A stretch of DNA of 64,000 bases from Micrococcales bacterium (GTDB lineage: Bacteria; Actinomycetota; Actinomycetes; Actinomycetales; Dermatophilaceae). Each line of letters begins with the position of its first letter. Position 1 is the first letter of the stretch. The translations under genes were made by a program, and so were the position numbers. Positions 1 to 7,448 of the stretch are shown here, in pieces. The stretch covers positions 124,001 through 188,000 of the forward strand of contig JAJTBD010000003.1 of assembly GCA_021287075.1 (NCBI GenBank). The letters are read 5' to 3'. The notes beneath the pieces were generated by a model, which saw only the letters and a program-made list of their open reading frames with translations, was not told where the DNA came from and made no database searches.

Positions 1-522
1 GGACAGGACCGAGGCCCAGGCCATCCCGGTGCGGGTGCGGGCGACGGCCGCGATGGTCCCGACGACGGCGGCGCCGAGCAGAGTGATCGCCGCCACGCGG
101 GTCGGCTCCAGCTCCCAGACGAACTTGGTGAACTGCTGCCCGAAGCCGGGTGAGCCCACCGCCAGCCCGGCGAGGGTGGCAAAGGTGAACAGCAGCGACA
201 GCACGCCCGCGGCGACCCACAGGAGGGCGCTGAGCGCGGCATACCTCGTCGCGGTCACGCGCCGGTCGGTGTGGGTGGTCTCGGGGGTGAGGAATGCCGC
301 GAAGCCGAGCAGGCCCACCGTGGTGGCCGCGGCGACGTCGTGCACGATGCGGGCGAGCAGCCCGCCCCACCGGGCGACCGGCCCCGGGTCACCGATCTCG
401 AGGGGGGTGGCCGTGCCGAGCACGACCGCGCTCGTCGCCGTGGCGAGCATGCCTGCGCCGAGGGCGAGCAGCACCGGCAGCCACCAGGACGCCGTTGTCC
501 GGTCAGCGGTGGGGGATGACAT
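1..522 (-). CDS. CopD-type copper resistance membrane protein, N-terminal part (truncated by window edge)
   Basis: The frame is open from an ATG at 522 to the left edge, giving 174 codons of a longer protein. The N-terminus is a short polar stretch followed by a membrane segment at about residues 12-35, and more hydrophobic segments follow near 60-82, 92-120 and 143-160. The stretch around VARWGGLLARIVHDVAA and the repeated small-residue helices resemble the CopD domain of actinobacterial CopD/CtaG fusion proteins, which act in copper uptake or delivery to oxidase. This assignment is by resemblance only, because the part that would show a CtaG domain lies outside the window. A -10-like box ends 7 nt before the ATG, so the transcript is probably leaderless. 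Confidence 0.7.
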   Translation of the reverse strand, partial: MSSPTADRTTASWWLPVLLALGAGMLATATSAVVLGTATPLEIGDPGPVARWGGLLARIVHDVAAATTVGLLGFAAFLTPETTHTDRRVTATRYAALSALLWVAAGVLSLLFTFATLAGLAVGSPGFGQQFTKFVWELEPTRVAAITLLGAAVVGTIAAVARTRTGMAWASVLS

Positions 523-529
523 ACCACCA

Positions 530-543
530 AGGGTAAGTAGGGT
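530..543. promoter_or_regulatory. Back-to-back leaderless -10 elements for two divergent genes
   Basis: On the minus strand TACCCT (535-530) ends 7 nt before the copD-like ATG at 522. On the plus strand TAGGGT (538-543) ends 6 nt before the ATG at 550. Both fit the TAnnnT-N6/7-start pattern of leaderless actinobacterial genes. The two hexamers are only 2 bp apart, so the promoters should compete for RNA polymerase. This is inferred from spacing only. Confidence 0.55.
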
Positions 544-549
544 GGCACC

Positions 550-1434
550 ATGCCGGTTCACCCGCCCGCCCCTCAGGACCTGCCCGGACTCATCGAGGCC
601 CACACCCAGTCTGTCCAGGCCGTCATCGACCTAGGGCGCAGCTGCCGCGAGGCCGACTTCGACAAGCCCACCGCCTGCCCGGGGTGGAGCGTCAAGGACC
701 ACATCGCCCACGTCGCCAGCCTGGAGCACTACTTCGCGACCGGCGACCTCCCCGAGGTCGAGCTGGGTGATGTCCCCCACGTCAAGAACGACCTCGGCCG
801 CCTGGCCGAGACGCTGGTCGAGGCGCGCCGCCCGCTGCCGGGCGACGACGTCGTCGACGAGCTCCAGGAGGTCCTCGCCATCCGCCAGGGCTGGCTCTAC
901 GACGCCGACCGCAGCGCCGACGAGGAGGTCCAGGGGCCCTTCGGCCCGATGACCCTCGAGGCCTTCCTCCGGCTGCGCATCTTTGACATCTGGGTGCACG
1001 AGCAGGACATCCGCGCCGCGCTCGGCCGCCCCGGCAACCTCGACACCCCCGGCGCCTCGATCGCCCTCCAGACCCTCTTTGACGCCTTCCCGCGGATCGT
1101 GGCCAAGACGGCCGGCATCGAGCCCGGCAACACGGTGATCATCGAGTCCACCGGGCCCGCGGTCGGCCGGGTGGGCGTGCGCGTCGAGGAGGGCGAGGAC
1201 GGCAGGGCCGTCGGCATGCCGCTCTTCTCGGGCGACTCCACCGGCGTGATCCCCGTCATCGACCCCAGCGCTCCCCCACCCCCGGAGTTCGCCAAGACCT
1301 CGATGCACATGTCCACCGACGCCCTCACCCGCCGGGCCGCCGGCCGGGTCAGCGTCGAGGACACCCACTACACGCTCGAGGGCGACGAGTCGGTGGGCCG
1401 CCGCGTGCTCGAGGCGCTGGTAATCACGCCCTGA
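550..1434 (+). CDS. Maleylpyruvate isomerase family (mycothiol-dependent, DinB-like fold) protein
   Basis: The 294-residue protein has the MDMPI N-terminal domain. The segment TACPGWSVKDHIAHV (about residues 42-56) and the later FDIWVHEQDIR (about 143-153) carry the histidines and acid that bind the divalent metal in this fold. The last hundred residues match the usual C-terminal domain of the family. Members use mycothiol as a thiol cofactor for isomerisation or detoxification, but most actinobacterial paralogues have no assigned substrate and none can be assigned here. There is no Shine-Dalgarno sequence. A TAGGGT box 6 nt upstream supports leaderless initiation at this ATG. Confidence 0.85.
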   Translation: MPVHPPAPQDLPGLIEAHTQSVQAVIDLGRSCREADFDKPTACPGWSVKDHIAHVASLEHYFATGDLPEVELGDVPHVKNDLGRLAETLVEARRPLPGDDVVDELQEVLAIRQGWLYDADRSADEEVQGPFGPMTLEAFLRLRIFDIWVHEQDIRAALGRPGNLDTPGASIALQTLFDAFPRIVAKTAGIEPGNTVIIESTGPAVGRVGVRVEEGEDGRAVGMPLFSGDSTGVIPVIDPSAPPPPEFAKTSMHMSTDALTRRAAGRVSVEDTHYTLEGDESVGRRVLEALVITP

Positions 1435-1442
1435 GCCTCCGG

Positions 1443-1474
1443 TATAGTTGTATCTAGCAACTATCTCCAGGAGG
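1443..1474 (+). promoter_or_regulatory. Promoter and MarR-type operator with strong RBS upstream of marR-like gene
   Basis: TATAGT (1443-1448) is a good -10 box. It overlaps the left arm of an inverted repeat, ATAGTTG (1444-1450) and CAACTAT (1458-1464), separated by 7 nt. AGGAGG (1469-1474) is the ribosome-binding site, 8 nt before the GTG at 1483. A palindrome on the -10 box of a MarR gene suggests autorepression (inference). Confidence 0.6.
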
Positions 1475-1482
1475 TATGCCGC

Positions 1483-1926
1483 GTGCCCACCCAGGAAGCC
1501 GCCGGCCGACTCTTCGTCAGCGTCATCCGCGGCATGAAGATGCTCCAGGCGGCCAAGGCCCGCGCCGCCCGGGTGCACCCTGCGGTCGAGAGCGCGAGCT
1601 ATCCGATCCTGTTCTCGCTCAGCGGCGAGCCCCAGCGCGTCTCGGCGCTGGCCGACCTCATCCACTCCGACGTCTCGACCGTCAGCCGACAGGTCACCCA
1701 CCTGGCCAAGGCCGGGCTGATCGCCAAGGTCACCGACCCCGCGGACGGCCGGGCGCAGCTGATCTCGATCACCCCTGAGGGATCGCAGCTCGTCGAGACC
1801 CTGCGGCAGAAGCGGGCGGCCTGGCTCGCCGGCCTCCTGGAGGACTGGACGCCCGAGGAGATCGCGCAGTTCACGGCATACCTCGACCGCTTTGCCGACG
1901 CGCTCCAGGACGAGAAGCTGCCCTGA
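1483..1926 (+). CDS. MarR family winged-helix transcriptional regulator
   Basis: The 147-residue protein has the MarR layout: an N-terminal dimerisation helix, a winged helix-turn-helix around residues 48-85 (VSALADLIHSDVSTVSRQ is the recognition part), the wing DPADGRAQLISITPEG, and two long C-terminal helices. The GTG start is chosen because AGGAGG lies 8 nt upstream. The gene stands alone between an isomerase-like gene and a convergent VOC gene, so its target is probably its own promoter or an unlinked gene. The ligand cannot be predicted. A copy of the window-wide GGTATGCCGC motif lies between the RBS and the start codon. Confidence 0.9.
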   Translation: MPTQEAAGRLFVSVIRGMKMLQAAKARAARVHPAVESASYPILFSLSGEPQRVSALADLIHSDVSTVSRQVTHLAKAGLIAKVTDPADGRAQLISITPEGSQLVETLRQKRAAWLAGLLEDWTPEEIAQFTAYLDRFADALQDEKLP

Positions 1927-1941
1927 GGCTCGGCGCGCGGG

Positions 1942-2295
1942 TCAGCGCTGGAGCGGGCTGTAGAAGACCAGGCCGTTGCCCTGGGTGTCATAGACGACCG
2001 CGCGCCGCTCATGGGCGTCGTCGTAGGGCGCCTTGACGATGCCGCCACCCGCCTCCTCGATGGCCCTGGCCGCCGCGTCGACGTCTGCGGTCTTGACCCC
2101 GACGACCACCTGGCCGTGGATCGGGTGGTCGACCTTGGTCGCGAGCGCGAGCGTCACCGAGCCGCCGTCGAGCGCGGCGAAGTGGTCGCCGTCGCGGAAC
2201 TTGAGCGTCAGGCCCAGGGACTCGGTGTAGAAGCGGATCGACTCCTCGAGGTCGTCGGTCGACAGGATGATCATGCGCACGTCGTAGTCGCTCAT
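1942..2295 (-). CDS. VOC (glyoxalase/bleomycin resistance) family protein
   Basis: The protein is 117 residues, the size of a single VOC module with two beta-alpha-beta-beta-beta units. The typical opening is visible (IILSTDDLEESIRFYTESLGL), as is the closing DTQGNGLVFYSP. The first half has no clear metal-ligand histidine near the N-terminus, so the enzymatic activity is uncertain. It converges on the MarR gene with a 15-bp gap. A TAGGGT box ends 6 nt before the ATG, which suggests a leaderless mRNA. Confidence 0.85.
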   Translation of the reverse strand: MSDYDVRMIILSTDDLEESIRFYTESLGLTLKFRDGDHFAALDGGSVTLALATKVDHPIHGQVVVGVKTADVDAAARAIEEAGGGIVKAPYDDAHERRAVVYDTQGNGLVFYSPLQR

Positions 2296-2301
2296 GGACC
2301 G

Positions 2302-2307
2302 ACCCTA
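2302..2307 (-). promoter_or_regulatory. Leaderless -10 box of the VOC gene
   Basis: TAGGGT on the minus strand ends 6 nt before the ATG at 2295, and no ribosome-binding site is present. The pattern is the same as in front of several other genes in this window. Confidence 0.45.
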
Positions 2308-2389
2308 GGCCAGCCCACCGACGGGGCGCAGGGCTTCGGGAGTGGTTAGGGTCGAGGGGTCCGATCGCCGATCACAGGGGAACCACCAC

Positions 2390-2890
2390 ATGCGCACCAC
2401 CGCACTGGCCGCCGCCGGCCTGCTCGCCGCCCTCGCCCTCAGCGGCTGCTCGGAGGAGGCGGCCAGCGACGCGACCACCACCGCCAAGGCCGCCGGCTCG
2501 TCCGCCTCCGCGGCGGCCAGCTCCGCAGCGGACGCGGCCGGCTCGGCCGCCAGCTCTGCGGTCGGCTCGGCCGGCTCGGCTGCGTCGTCGGCCAGCGAGT
2601 CGGTCAAGGCCGGCAAGGTCCCCGAGGACGTGCCGCTGCCCAAGGGCGCCAAGGTCAAGGGCACGGTCGAGGACCTCGGCGGCCTGATCATGGCCAACTA
2701 CGACCTGGTCGACCCCAAGGCCTCGTTCACCGAGATGAAGTCGGCCCTGGCCGCCAAGGGGTGGCAGGTCGCCGAGGAGAGCGCCTGGAGCGACACCCTC
2801 ACCTCCGGCACGCTGACTGCGACCAAGGACAAGCGCACCGTGCGGCTGCTCATCCTCGACAAGGAGATGACCCTCAGCGTCAAAAGCTGA
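2390..2890 (+). CDS. Small lipoprotein with Ala/Ser-rich linker
   Basis: The start is the ATG at 2390, giving 166 residues. A signal peptide ends in the lipobox LALSGC, with the lipidated cysteine at about residue 20. Residues 25-75 are an Ala/Ser-dominated low-complexity tether, as in many cell-wall-spanning lipoproteins. The globular C-terminal part of about 85 residues (from about VPEDVPLPKGAKVKG) resembles small secreted domains of unknown function in Actinobacteria. No catalytic motif is visible. It is probably an exported, membrane-anchored protein. A hairpin follows directly after the stop. Confidence 0.75.
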   Translation: MRTTALAAAGLLAALALSGCSEEAASDATTTAKAAGSSASAAASSAADAAGSAASSAVGSAGSAASSASESVKAGKVPEDVPLPKGAKVKGTVEDLGGLIMANYDLVDPKASFTEMKSALAAKGWQVAEESAWSDTLTSGTLTATKDKRTVRLLILDKEMTLSVKS

Positions 2891-2893
2891 CGC

Positions 2894-2913
2894 CCCGGCC
2901 GCCGTCGGCCGGG
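2894..2913. terminator. Hairpin between convergent genes
   Basis: CCCGGCCG and CGGCCGGG form an 8-bp perfect stem with a 4-nt loop. It lies in the 24-bp gap between the lipoprotein stop and the stop of the convergent gene. It could end transcription from both sides, although no U-tract is present. Confidence 0.55.
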
Positions 2914-2914
2914 C

Positions 2915-4366
2915 TCAGCGGGCCGCGGCCGCCCCGAGCAGGGCGGCGATCCCCAGCGCGCTGCGCGGGTCGTATGCCGTGCGCCACAGACCGCCGTGCA
3001 CCGCGGCATACGCCTCGTCCTGCCAGGGGTGCTCGTGCGCGGGCGAGCCCGTGCGCAGGTCGTGGACGAGCAGGGCCGCCATCAGCGTGTTGGACGTCGC
3101 GGGCTCGAAGACCTCGATGCCAAAGCGGTGCGCGCCGGCGTATGCCGCGGCGAGGGCACGGTTCTTGACCACCGATCGCGTGCGGGTGGGCGGGGCGACC
3201 TTGAAGGAGACCGTCGTGCCGGCGGCGCGGGCCTGGGTGGCCCGCCAGCGCTGGAGCCGCTTGGCGAGCAGATAGTTGGGGCCCTGCTGGGTGACGACCG
3301 AGTCGTTGAGGCCGGGCACCTCGCCGGGGACATAGTTGCGGCGCAGCAGTCGGCCACCGCTGACGGTGCGCAAGGGCACCCGCAGCAGCCTGCTCGCCTT
3401 GCGCCCGTCATAGGCCGCGACCGACGCCGCGACGGCGTCCGGTGGGACCGCGAAGACGTCGGTGGGGGTGGCCAGGAAGGCGAGGGCCAGGTCGTCGCGC
3501 CGGCCCTGGAGGCGCTGGGTGAGGGCGTCGACCGCCATCGCCACCCGCACATTGGTCTCACCGTCGGCATAGACATAGTTGCCCAGCACGAGCGGGCCCT
3601 CCAGCTCGCCCACCCACCGCGCGACGGCGGGCAGGTCGTGGAGCAGGTCGCCGCCGGCGCGGTCGGCGACCAGCCCGTCACCGGCGCGGACCGGCACCCG
3701 CATCGACCCGGCATACCTCGCGGTGTCGGCGGTCAGACGGCGCCACAGGTCTGGCCGGGGCAGGTCGACGGCCGCGACATCGGCACCCCACCGCAGCAGG
3801 GAGCGCAGCGGCCCCATCTCGGCGCTGGCGCCGAGCACCACGACGGTCTGGTCGCCCAGGTCGAGCCACTCGGGGTTGTCGATGACCCTGCCGACCGCCT
3901 CGGCCAGGCTGGGCTCGGCGGCGCCCTCCTGCACCCACCGGTCGATCTGGCGGCGCAGGTCCTCGCCCGCGAGCCGGGTCCCGCGATAGGGCACGGACAG
4001 CTGGCGCTCGGGCTCGCCCGTGCCCGTGAAGGTCTCGGTGCCGAAGGGCTCGGCGACCTCGTCGGCGAGCGCCTCCTCCAGCGGGCGGTCCTCGGCGCCC
4101 GCCGCCGCCCAGCGCATGCGGCCGTGCAGCCCCGCCAGCCCGTCGTCGGCGATCTGGCGCGCCGCCTCGGGGCTGGCGAGCCCGGCCTCGACGAGATGTC
4201 GGAAGTGGCCCAGATAGCCGCTGCGCCAGTTGGTCTCGCGACGCGCTGCCCCCGCAGCCCGCGGATCGACGTGGGCGAGCGCGTCGGACACGACGGCGCG
4301 GCCGGTCGCCGAGGTGCTGCGGCGGCCCTCGACGAGCGGGAAGACGACACCGGTGGGCTCAGTCAT
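2915..4366 (-). CDS. Conserved hypothetical protein with Rossmann-like segment
   Basis: I do not recognise a named family for this 483-residue protein. Near residue 180 a strand-turn-helix VVVLGASAEMGPLRSLLRWGADVAAVDLPR looks like a dinucleotide-binding Rossmann start with an acid at the end of the second strand. Further on are a motif around NYVYADGETNVRVAMAVDAL and a C-terminal PATSNTLMAALLVHDL. No signal peptide or membrane helix is present, so it is probably a cytosolic enzyme. The start at 4366 is preferred over upstream in-frame codons because homology-like sequence and sensible composition begin there. CAGGAT lies 6 nt upstream and may be a weak leaderless -10. Confidence 0.6.
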   Translation of the reverse strand: MTEPTGVVFPLVEGRRSTSATGRAVVSDALAHVDPRAAGAARRETNWRSGYLGHFRHLVEAGLASPEAARQIADDGLAGLHGRMRWAAAGAEDRPLEEALADEVAEPFGTETFTGTGEPERQLSVPYRGTRLAGEDLRRQIDRWVQEGAAEPSLAEAVGRVIDNPEWLDLGDQTVVVLGASAEMGPLRSLLRWGADVAAVDLPRPDLWRRLTADTARYAGSMRVPVRAGDGLVADRAGGDLLHDLPAVARWVGELEGPLVLGNYVYADGETNVRVAMAVDALTQRLQGRRDDLALAFLATPTDVFAVPPDAVAASVAAYDGRKASRLLRVPLRTVSGGRLLRRNYVPGEVPGLNDSVVTQQGPNYLLAKRLQRWRATQARAAGTTVSFKVAPPTRTRSVVKNRALAAAYAGAHRFGIEVFEPATSNTLMAALLVHDLRTGSPAHEHPWQDEAYAAVHGGLWRTAYDPRSALGIAALLGAAAAR

Positions 4367-4486
4367 GCGCCCATCCTGCCGTGATCTGTCCCCGCGGGTG
4401 TTCCCATCGCGGCCATTTGGGGCCAAGGTGGACCCGGCGGCCCTGCGACAGGGGACCGCACGGACACACAAAAAGGGGAATCACCG

Positions 4487-6190
4487 ATGAAACGCTTTGT
4501 CAGCGTCGCGGCAGCCGCAGGTCTGCTCGGCGCCTCGCTCGTGACGGGCGGCGCCGCCACGGCCGCCCCGGGCGCGCCGTCCAAGGCCTCGCCCAAGCCG
4601 GCCACCGCCGGCTACCAGCCGCCGCCCATCACGTGGGGCGCCTGTGAGAGCCCGCGCCTCCAGGCCGCCGGCGCCGAGTGCGGCATGCTGACCGTGCCGC
4701 TCGACTACGCCCGCCCGTCGGGCACCAAGATCCAGATCGCGCTCTCGCGCATCAAGCACACCTCGCCCGACAGCGAATACCAGGGCATCGCCCTCACCAA
4801 CCCCGGCGGCCCCGGCGGCTCCGGCCTCGGCATGTCCCGTCTCGGCGGCTGGCTGCCCGACGGCGCGGGCGAGAGCTATGACTGGATCGGCTTCGACCCG
4901 CGCGGCGTCGGCGCCTCGGTCCCCTCGCTCTCCTGCGACGGCGACTACTTCGGCTATGACCGGCCCAACTACATCCCGACGACGCGGGCGCTCGAGCAGA
5001 CCTGGCTCGACAAGGCTGCCGGGTATGCCGCGAAGTGCGACGCCGCGGGCGGCGAGCTGCTCGAGCACGTCAAGACCACCGACACCGTCGCCGACATGGA
5101 GTCCATCCGCAAGGCGCTGGGCGAGAAGCAGATCAACTACTACGGCTTCTCCTATGGCACCTACCTCGGCCAGGTCTACTCCACGCTCCACCCCGACCGG
5201 GTCCGCCGGATGGTCTGGGACGGCGTGGTCGACCCGCGCGGCGTCTGGTACGACGCCAACCTCGAGCAGGACAAGGCCTTCGACCGCAACATCAACATCT
5301 ACTTCGAGTGGATCGCCAAGCACGACAACGTCTACCACCTCGGCACGACCGGCGACCAGGTCCGCGCCACGTGGTACGCCACGCGCCAGAAGCTGGACGC
5401 CGCCCCCGCCCTCGGCCTCATCGGCCCCGACGAGTGGACCGACGCCTTCCTCTCGGCCGGCTACTACGTCTATGGCTGGGAGGACGTCGCCACGGCATAC
5501 GCCGCAGCCATCAACGACGACAACTGGGAGCCGATCAAGGAGCTCTATGACGGTGCCAACGGCTCCGGGCCCGGCTCCGACAACAGCTATGCGATGTATC
5601 TCGGCACCCAGTGCACCGACGTGAAGTGGCCCAAGAACTGGCAGAAGTGGCGCGTCGACAACTGGCGCGTCCACAAGTCCGCGCCCTTCGAGACCTGGGC
5701 GAACGCCTGGTTCAACGCCCCGTGCCTGACGTGGGGCGCGAAGGCCGGCACACCGGTCAAGATCAAGGGCAAGAAGGTCCCGCCGGTCCTGCTGGTCGCC
5801 GAGACCCATGACGCCGCAACGCCGTTCGCCGGCGCGCTCGAGGTGCGCAAGCGCTATCCCAACTCGGTCCTGATCGAGGGTGTCGGCGGCACGACCCACT
5901 CCGGCTCGCTGTCGGGTGTCGAGTGCACCGACTCGATCATCGCGGACTACTTCGCGACCGGCGCGCTGCCGGCCCGTCAGAAGGGCAAGGGCGCCGACGT
6001 GAAGTGCCCGCCGGTCCCCCAGCCCGACCCGCAGCCGACGACCGCGCTGACCGCACCGTCCGGCTCCGGCTCGACGGCCGCCACCCCGGCCCCGTCGACG
6101 AGCCCCGCCGGCAAGGCCAAGGGCAAGTCGGCCACGGCGCACGCCAACAACGAGCTCCGCAAGGAGCTGCGGGCGGCCCAGGGCCACTGA
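4487..6190 (+). CDS. Secreted alpha/beta hydrolase, tripeptidyl aminopeptidase-like (SlpD/SlpE type)
   Basis: The 567-residue precursor starts with a signal peptide (residues 1-28, ending ATAAP). The alpha/beta hydrolase core follows: an oxyanion region NPGGPGGSG, the nucleophile elbow GFSYG, and the TAP C-terminal domain supplying the acid (AETHDAATP) and the histidine (GTTHSGS). Such exported enzymes remove tripeptides from peptide N-termini, and related Streptomyces proteins are cell-associated proteinases. The last 60 residues are a Pro/Ala/Thr/Ser and then Lys-rich tail, possibly a wall-binding extension. A purine-rich RBS (AGGGGA) precedes the ATG. A strong hairpin follows. Confidence 0.9.
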   Translation: MKRFVSVAAAAGLLGASLVTGGAATAAPGAPSKASPKPATAGYQPPPITWGACESPRLQAAGAECGMLTVPLDYARPSGTKIQIALSRIKHTSPDSEYQGIALTNPGGPGGSGLGMSRLGGWLPDGAGESYDWIGFDPRGVGASVPSLSCDGDYFGYDRPNYIPTTRALEQTWLDKAAGYAAKCDAAGGELLEHVKTTDTVADMESIRKALGEKQINYYGFSYGTYLGQVYSTLHPDRVRRMVWDGVVDPRGVWYDANLEQDKAFDRNINIYFEWIAKHDNVYHLGTTGDQVRATWYATRQKLDAAPALGLIGPDEWTDAFLSAGYYVYGWEDVATAYAAAINDDNWEPIKELYDGANGSGPGSDNSYAMYLGTQCTDVKWPKNWQKWRVDNWRVHKSAPFETWANAWFNAPCLTWGAKAGTPVKIKGKKVPPVLLVAETHDAATPFAGALEVRKRYPNSVLIEGVGGTTHSGSLSGVECTDSIIADYFATGALPARQKGKGADVKCPPVPQPDPQPTTALTAPSGSGSTAATPAPSTSPAGKAKGKSATAHANNELRKELRAAQGH

Positions 6191-6208
6191 GGCACACCGC
6201 ACCACACG

Positions 6209-6246
6209 GAGGTATGCCGCGGGGCCGAGGCCCCGCGGCATACCTC
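6209..6246. terminator. Perfect 18-bp-arm hairpin built from two inverted TATGCCGC motifs
   Basis: The arms at 6209-6226 and 6229-6246 are perfect complements with a 2-nt centre. Each begins or ends with GAGGTATGCCGC or its complement. The element lies between two converging genes (hydrolase stop at 6190, aldolase stop at 6270). It probably works as a bidirectional terminator, and it is the clearest paired copy of the window-wide motif. Confidence 0.7.
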
Positions 6247-6269
6247 TGTCTGGGGGTGGGCCAGACCCG

Positions 6270-7313
6270 TCAGGGCAGCAGGCGCGCCATCGCGTCGGCG
6301 GCCTCGGTGGTCTCCCACCCGAGGGTCTCGGCGGAGCAGTGGATCTCGGTCATCGCCCAGCCGGGGACGTCGGCGGCCCGCCAGCGCCTGGGCAGCGCGA
6401 TCTCGTCCTGCTCACGGATCCGCGCGACCCGCTCGGTGATGGCATCGGCGTCGCCCGGGCAATAGACGCGGAAGGCCGTGGAGGTGACCGGGTCGGGCGA
6501 GGTGCGGAAACCCTTGTCCTGCAAGGCTGCCGCGAGATCGACCGCCTTGAGGTGGAGGTCGCGCATGACCGGCAGCCGCTCCTCCAGGCCGACGAGCGCG
6601 GCGATCGCGAGCGGGAAGAGGGCATAGACCGCCCCGCCCATCCGGCGACGCCACAGCCGCACCTCGTCGCAGACGTCCTTGTCGGCGGCGATGGCGGCGC
6701 CGGCGATGCCGTCGAGCCCCTTGTAGAACGAGACATAGACCGAGTCGGCGAGGTCGGCGATCTCGCCGGGCGTGTGGCCGAGGCCGGCGGCGGACTCCCA
6801 CAACCGGGCGCCGTCGAGGTGAAGGGGGACGCCCCGCTCCTGGCAGGCGTCGGCGAGTGCGGTCAGCTCCTCCCAGGTCGGGAGGACGAAGCCGCCGTCG
6901 CGCAGGGGGAGCTCGGCAAGCACGGCACCCAGCTCACCCGGCACGGCCCCGAGGCGCTCAGCCGTAGGCGCCTGCGGACCCGTTGTGAGAGAGACGAACT
7001 CGAAGCCGTGGAGCAGCCTCGGCCCGTCTTCCTCGTGCACGAGCAAGTGGGAGAGGTCCGGGATGGCGACCCGGCGGCTGCCGAGCCGGTCACACCACAC
7101 GCGCAGCACGCACTGCTGGGCCATCACCCCGGTGGGGAAGAACGTCGCGTCCTCCGTGCCGAGCAGCCCAGCGACACGACCCTCGAGCGCCGCGACCGGG
7201 CCGCCCTCGCCATAGAGGTCCCACTCGTCGGACAGCGCAGCCGGATGCTCTGCCAGCTGCCGCAGCACGTCGGCCATCGTCGGGTTGCCACGGGTCAGAT
7301 GCCTGATCGCCAT
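6270..7313 (-). CDS. Threonine aldolase family (beta-eliminating lyase) PLP enzyme
   Basis: The 347-residue protein has the fold-type I architecture of low-specificity L-threonine aldolases. These cleave beta-hydroxy amino acids to glycine and an aldehyde. The PLP lysine is in SFYKGLDG at about residue 198. Upstream, PLHLDGARLWESA carries the aspartate that contacts the pyridine nitrogen, and FFPTGVMAQQ supports the phosphate-binding region. The start at 7313 is chosen because the family's opening sequence begins there and GAGGAT lies 7 nt upstream. An extension to 7382 would add unrelated residues. Substrate stereochemistry cannot be read from the sequence. Confidence 0.85.
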   Translation of the reverse strand: MAIRHLTRGNPTMADVLRQLAEHPAALSDEWDLYGEGGPVAALEGRVAGLLGTEDATFFPTGVMAQQCVLRVWCDRLGSRRVAIPDLSHLLVHEEDGPRLLHGFEFVSLTTGPQAPTAERLGAVPGELGAVLAELPLRDGGFVLPTWEELTALADACQERGVPLHLDGARLWESAAGLGHTPGEIADLADSVYVSFYKGLDGIAGAAIAADKDVCDEVRLWRRRMGGAVYALFPLAIAALVGLEERLPVMRDLHLKAVDLAAALQDKGFRTSPDPVTSTAFRVYCPGDADAITERVARIREQDEIALPRRWRAADVPGWAMTEIHCSAETLGWETTEAADAMARLLP

Positions 7314-7384
7314 GGGGCCGATCCTCGCACTGTCAGGCCGCGCACGCGGCATACCCCTGTCGTGAACTGCGCCCCCGCACACGA

Positions 7385-7438
7385 CGAGAGGTGACGTCCC
7401 GCGGGATCCGCGCGTGCCGCGGGGGACGTCACCTCTCG
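7385..7438. terminator. Hairpin downstream of bkd operon
   Basis: CGAGAGGTGACGTCCC (7385-7400) pairs with GGGACGTCACCTCTCG (7423-7438), and extra G/C pairing lies inside. It begins about 10 bp after the bkdC stop on the minus strand, so it probably terminates the operon. Its outer sequence CGAGAGG is shared with hairpins at 22513 and 63858. Confidence 0.65.
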
Positions 7439-7448
7439 AGCGGTGGGG

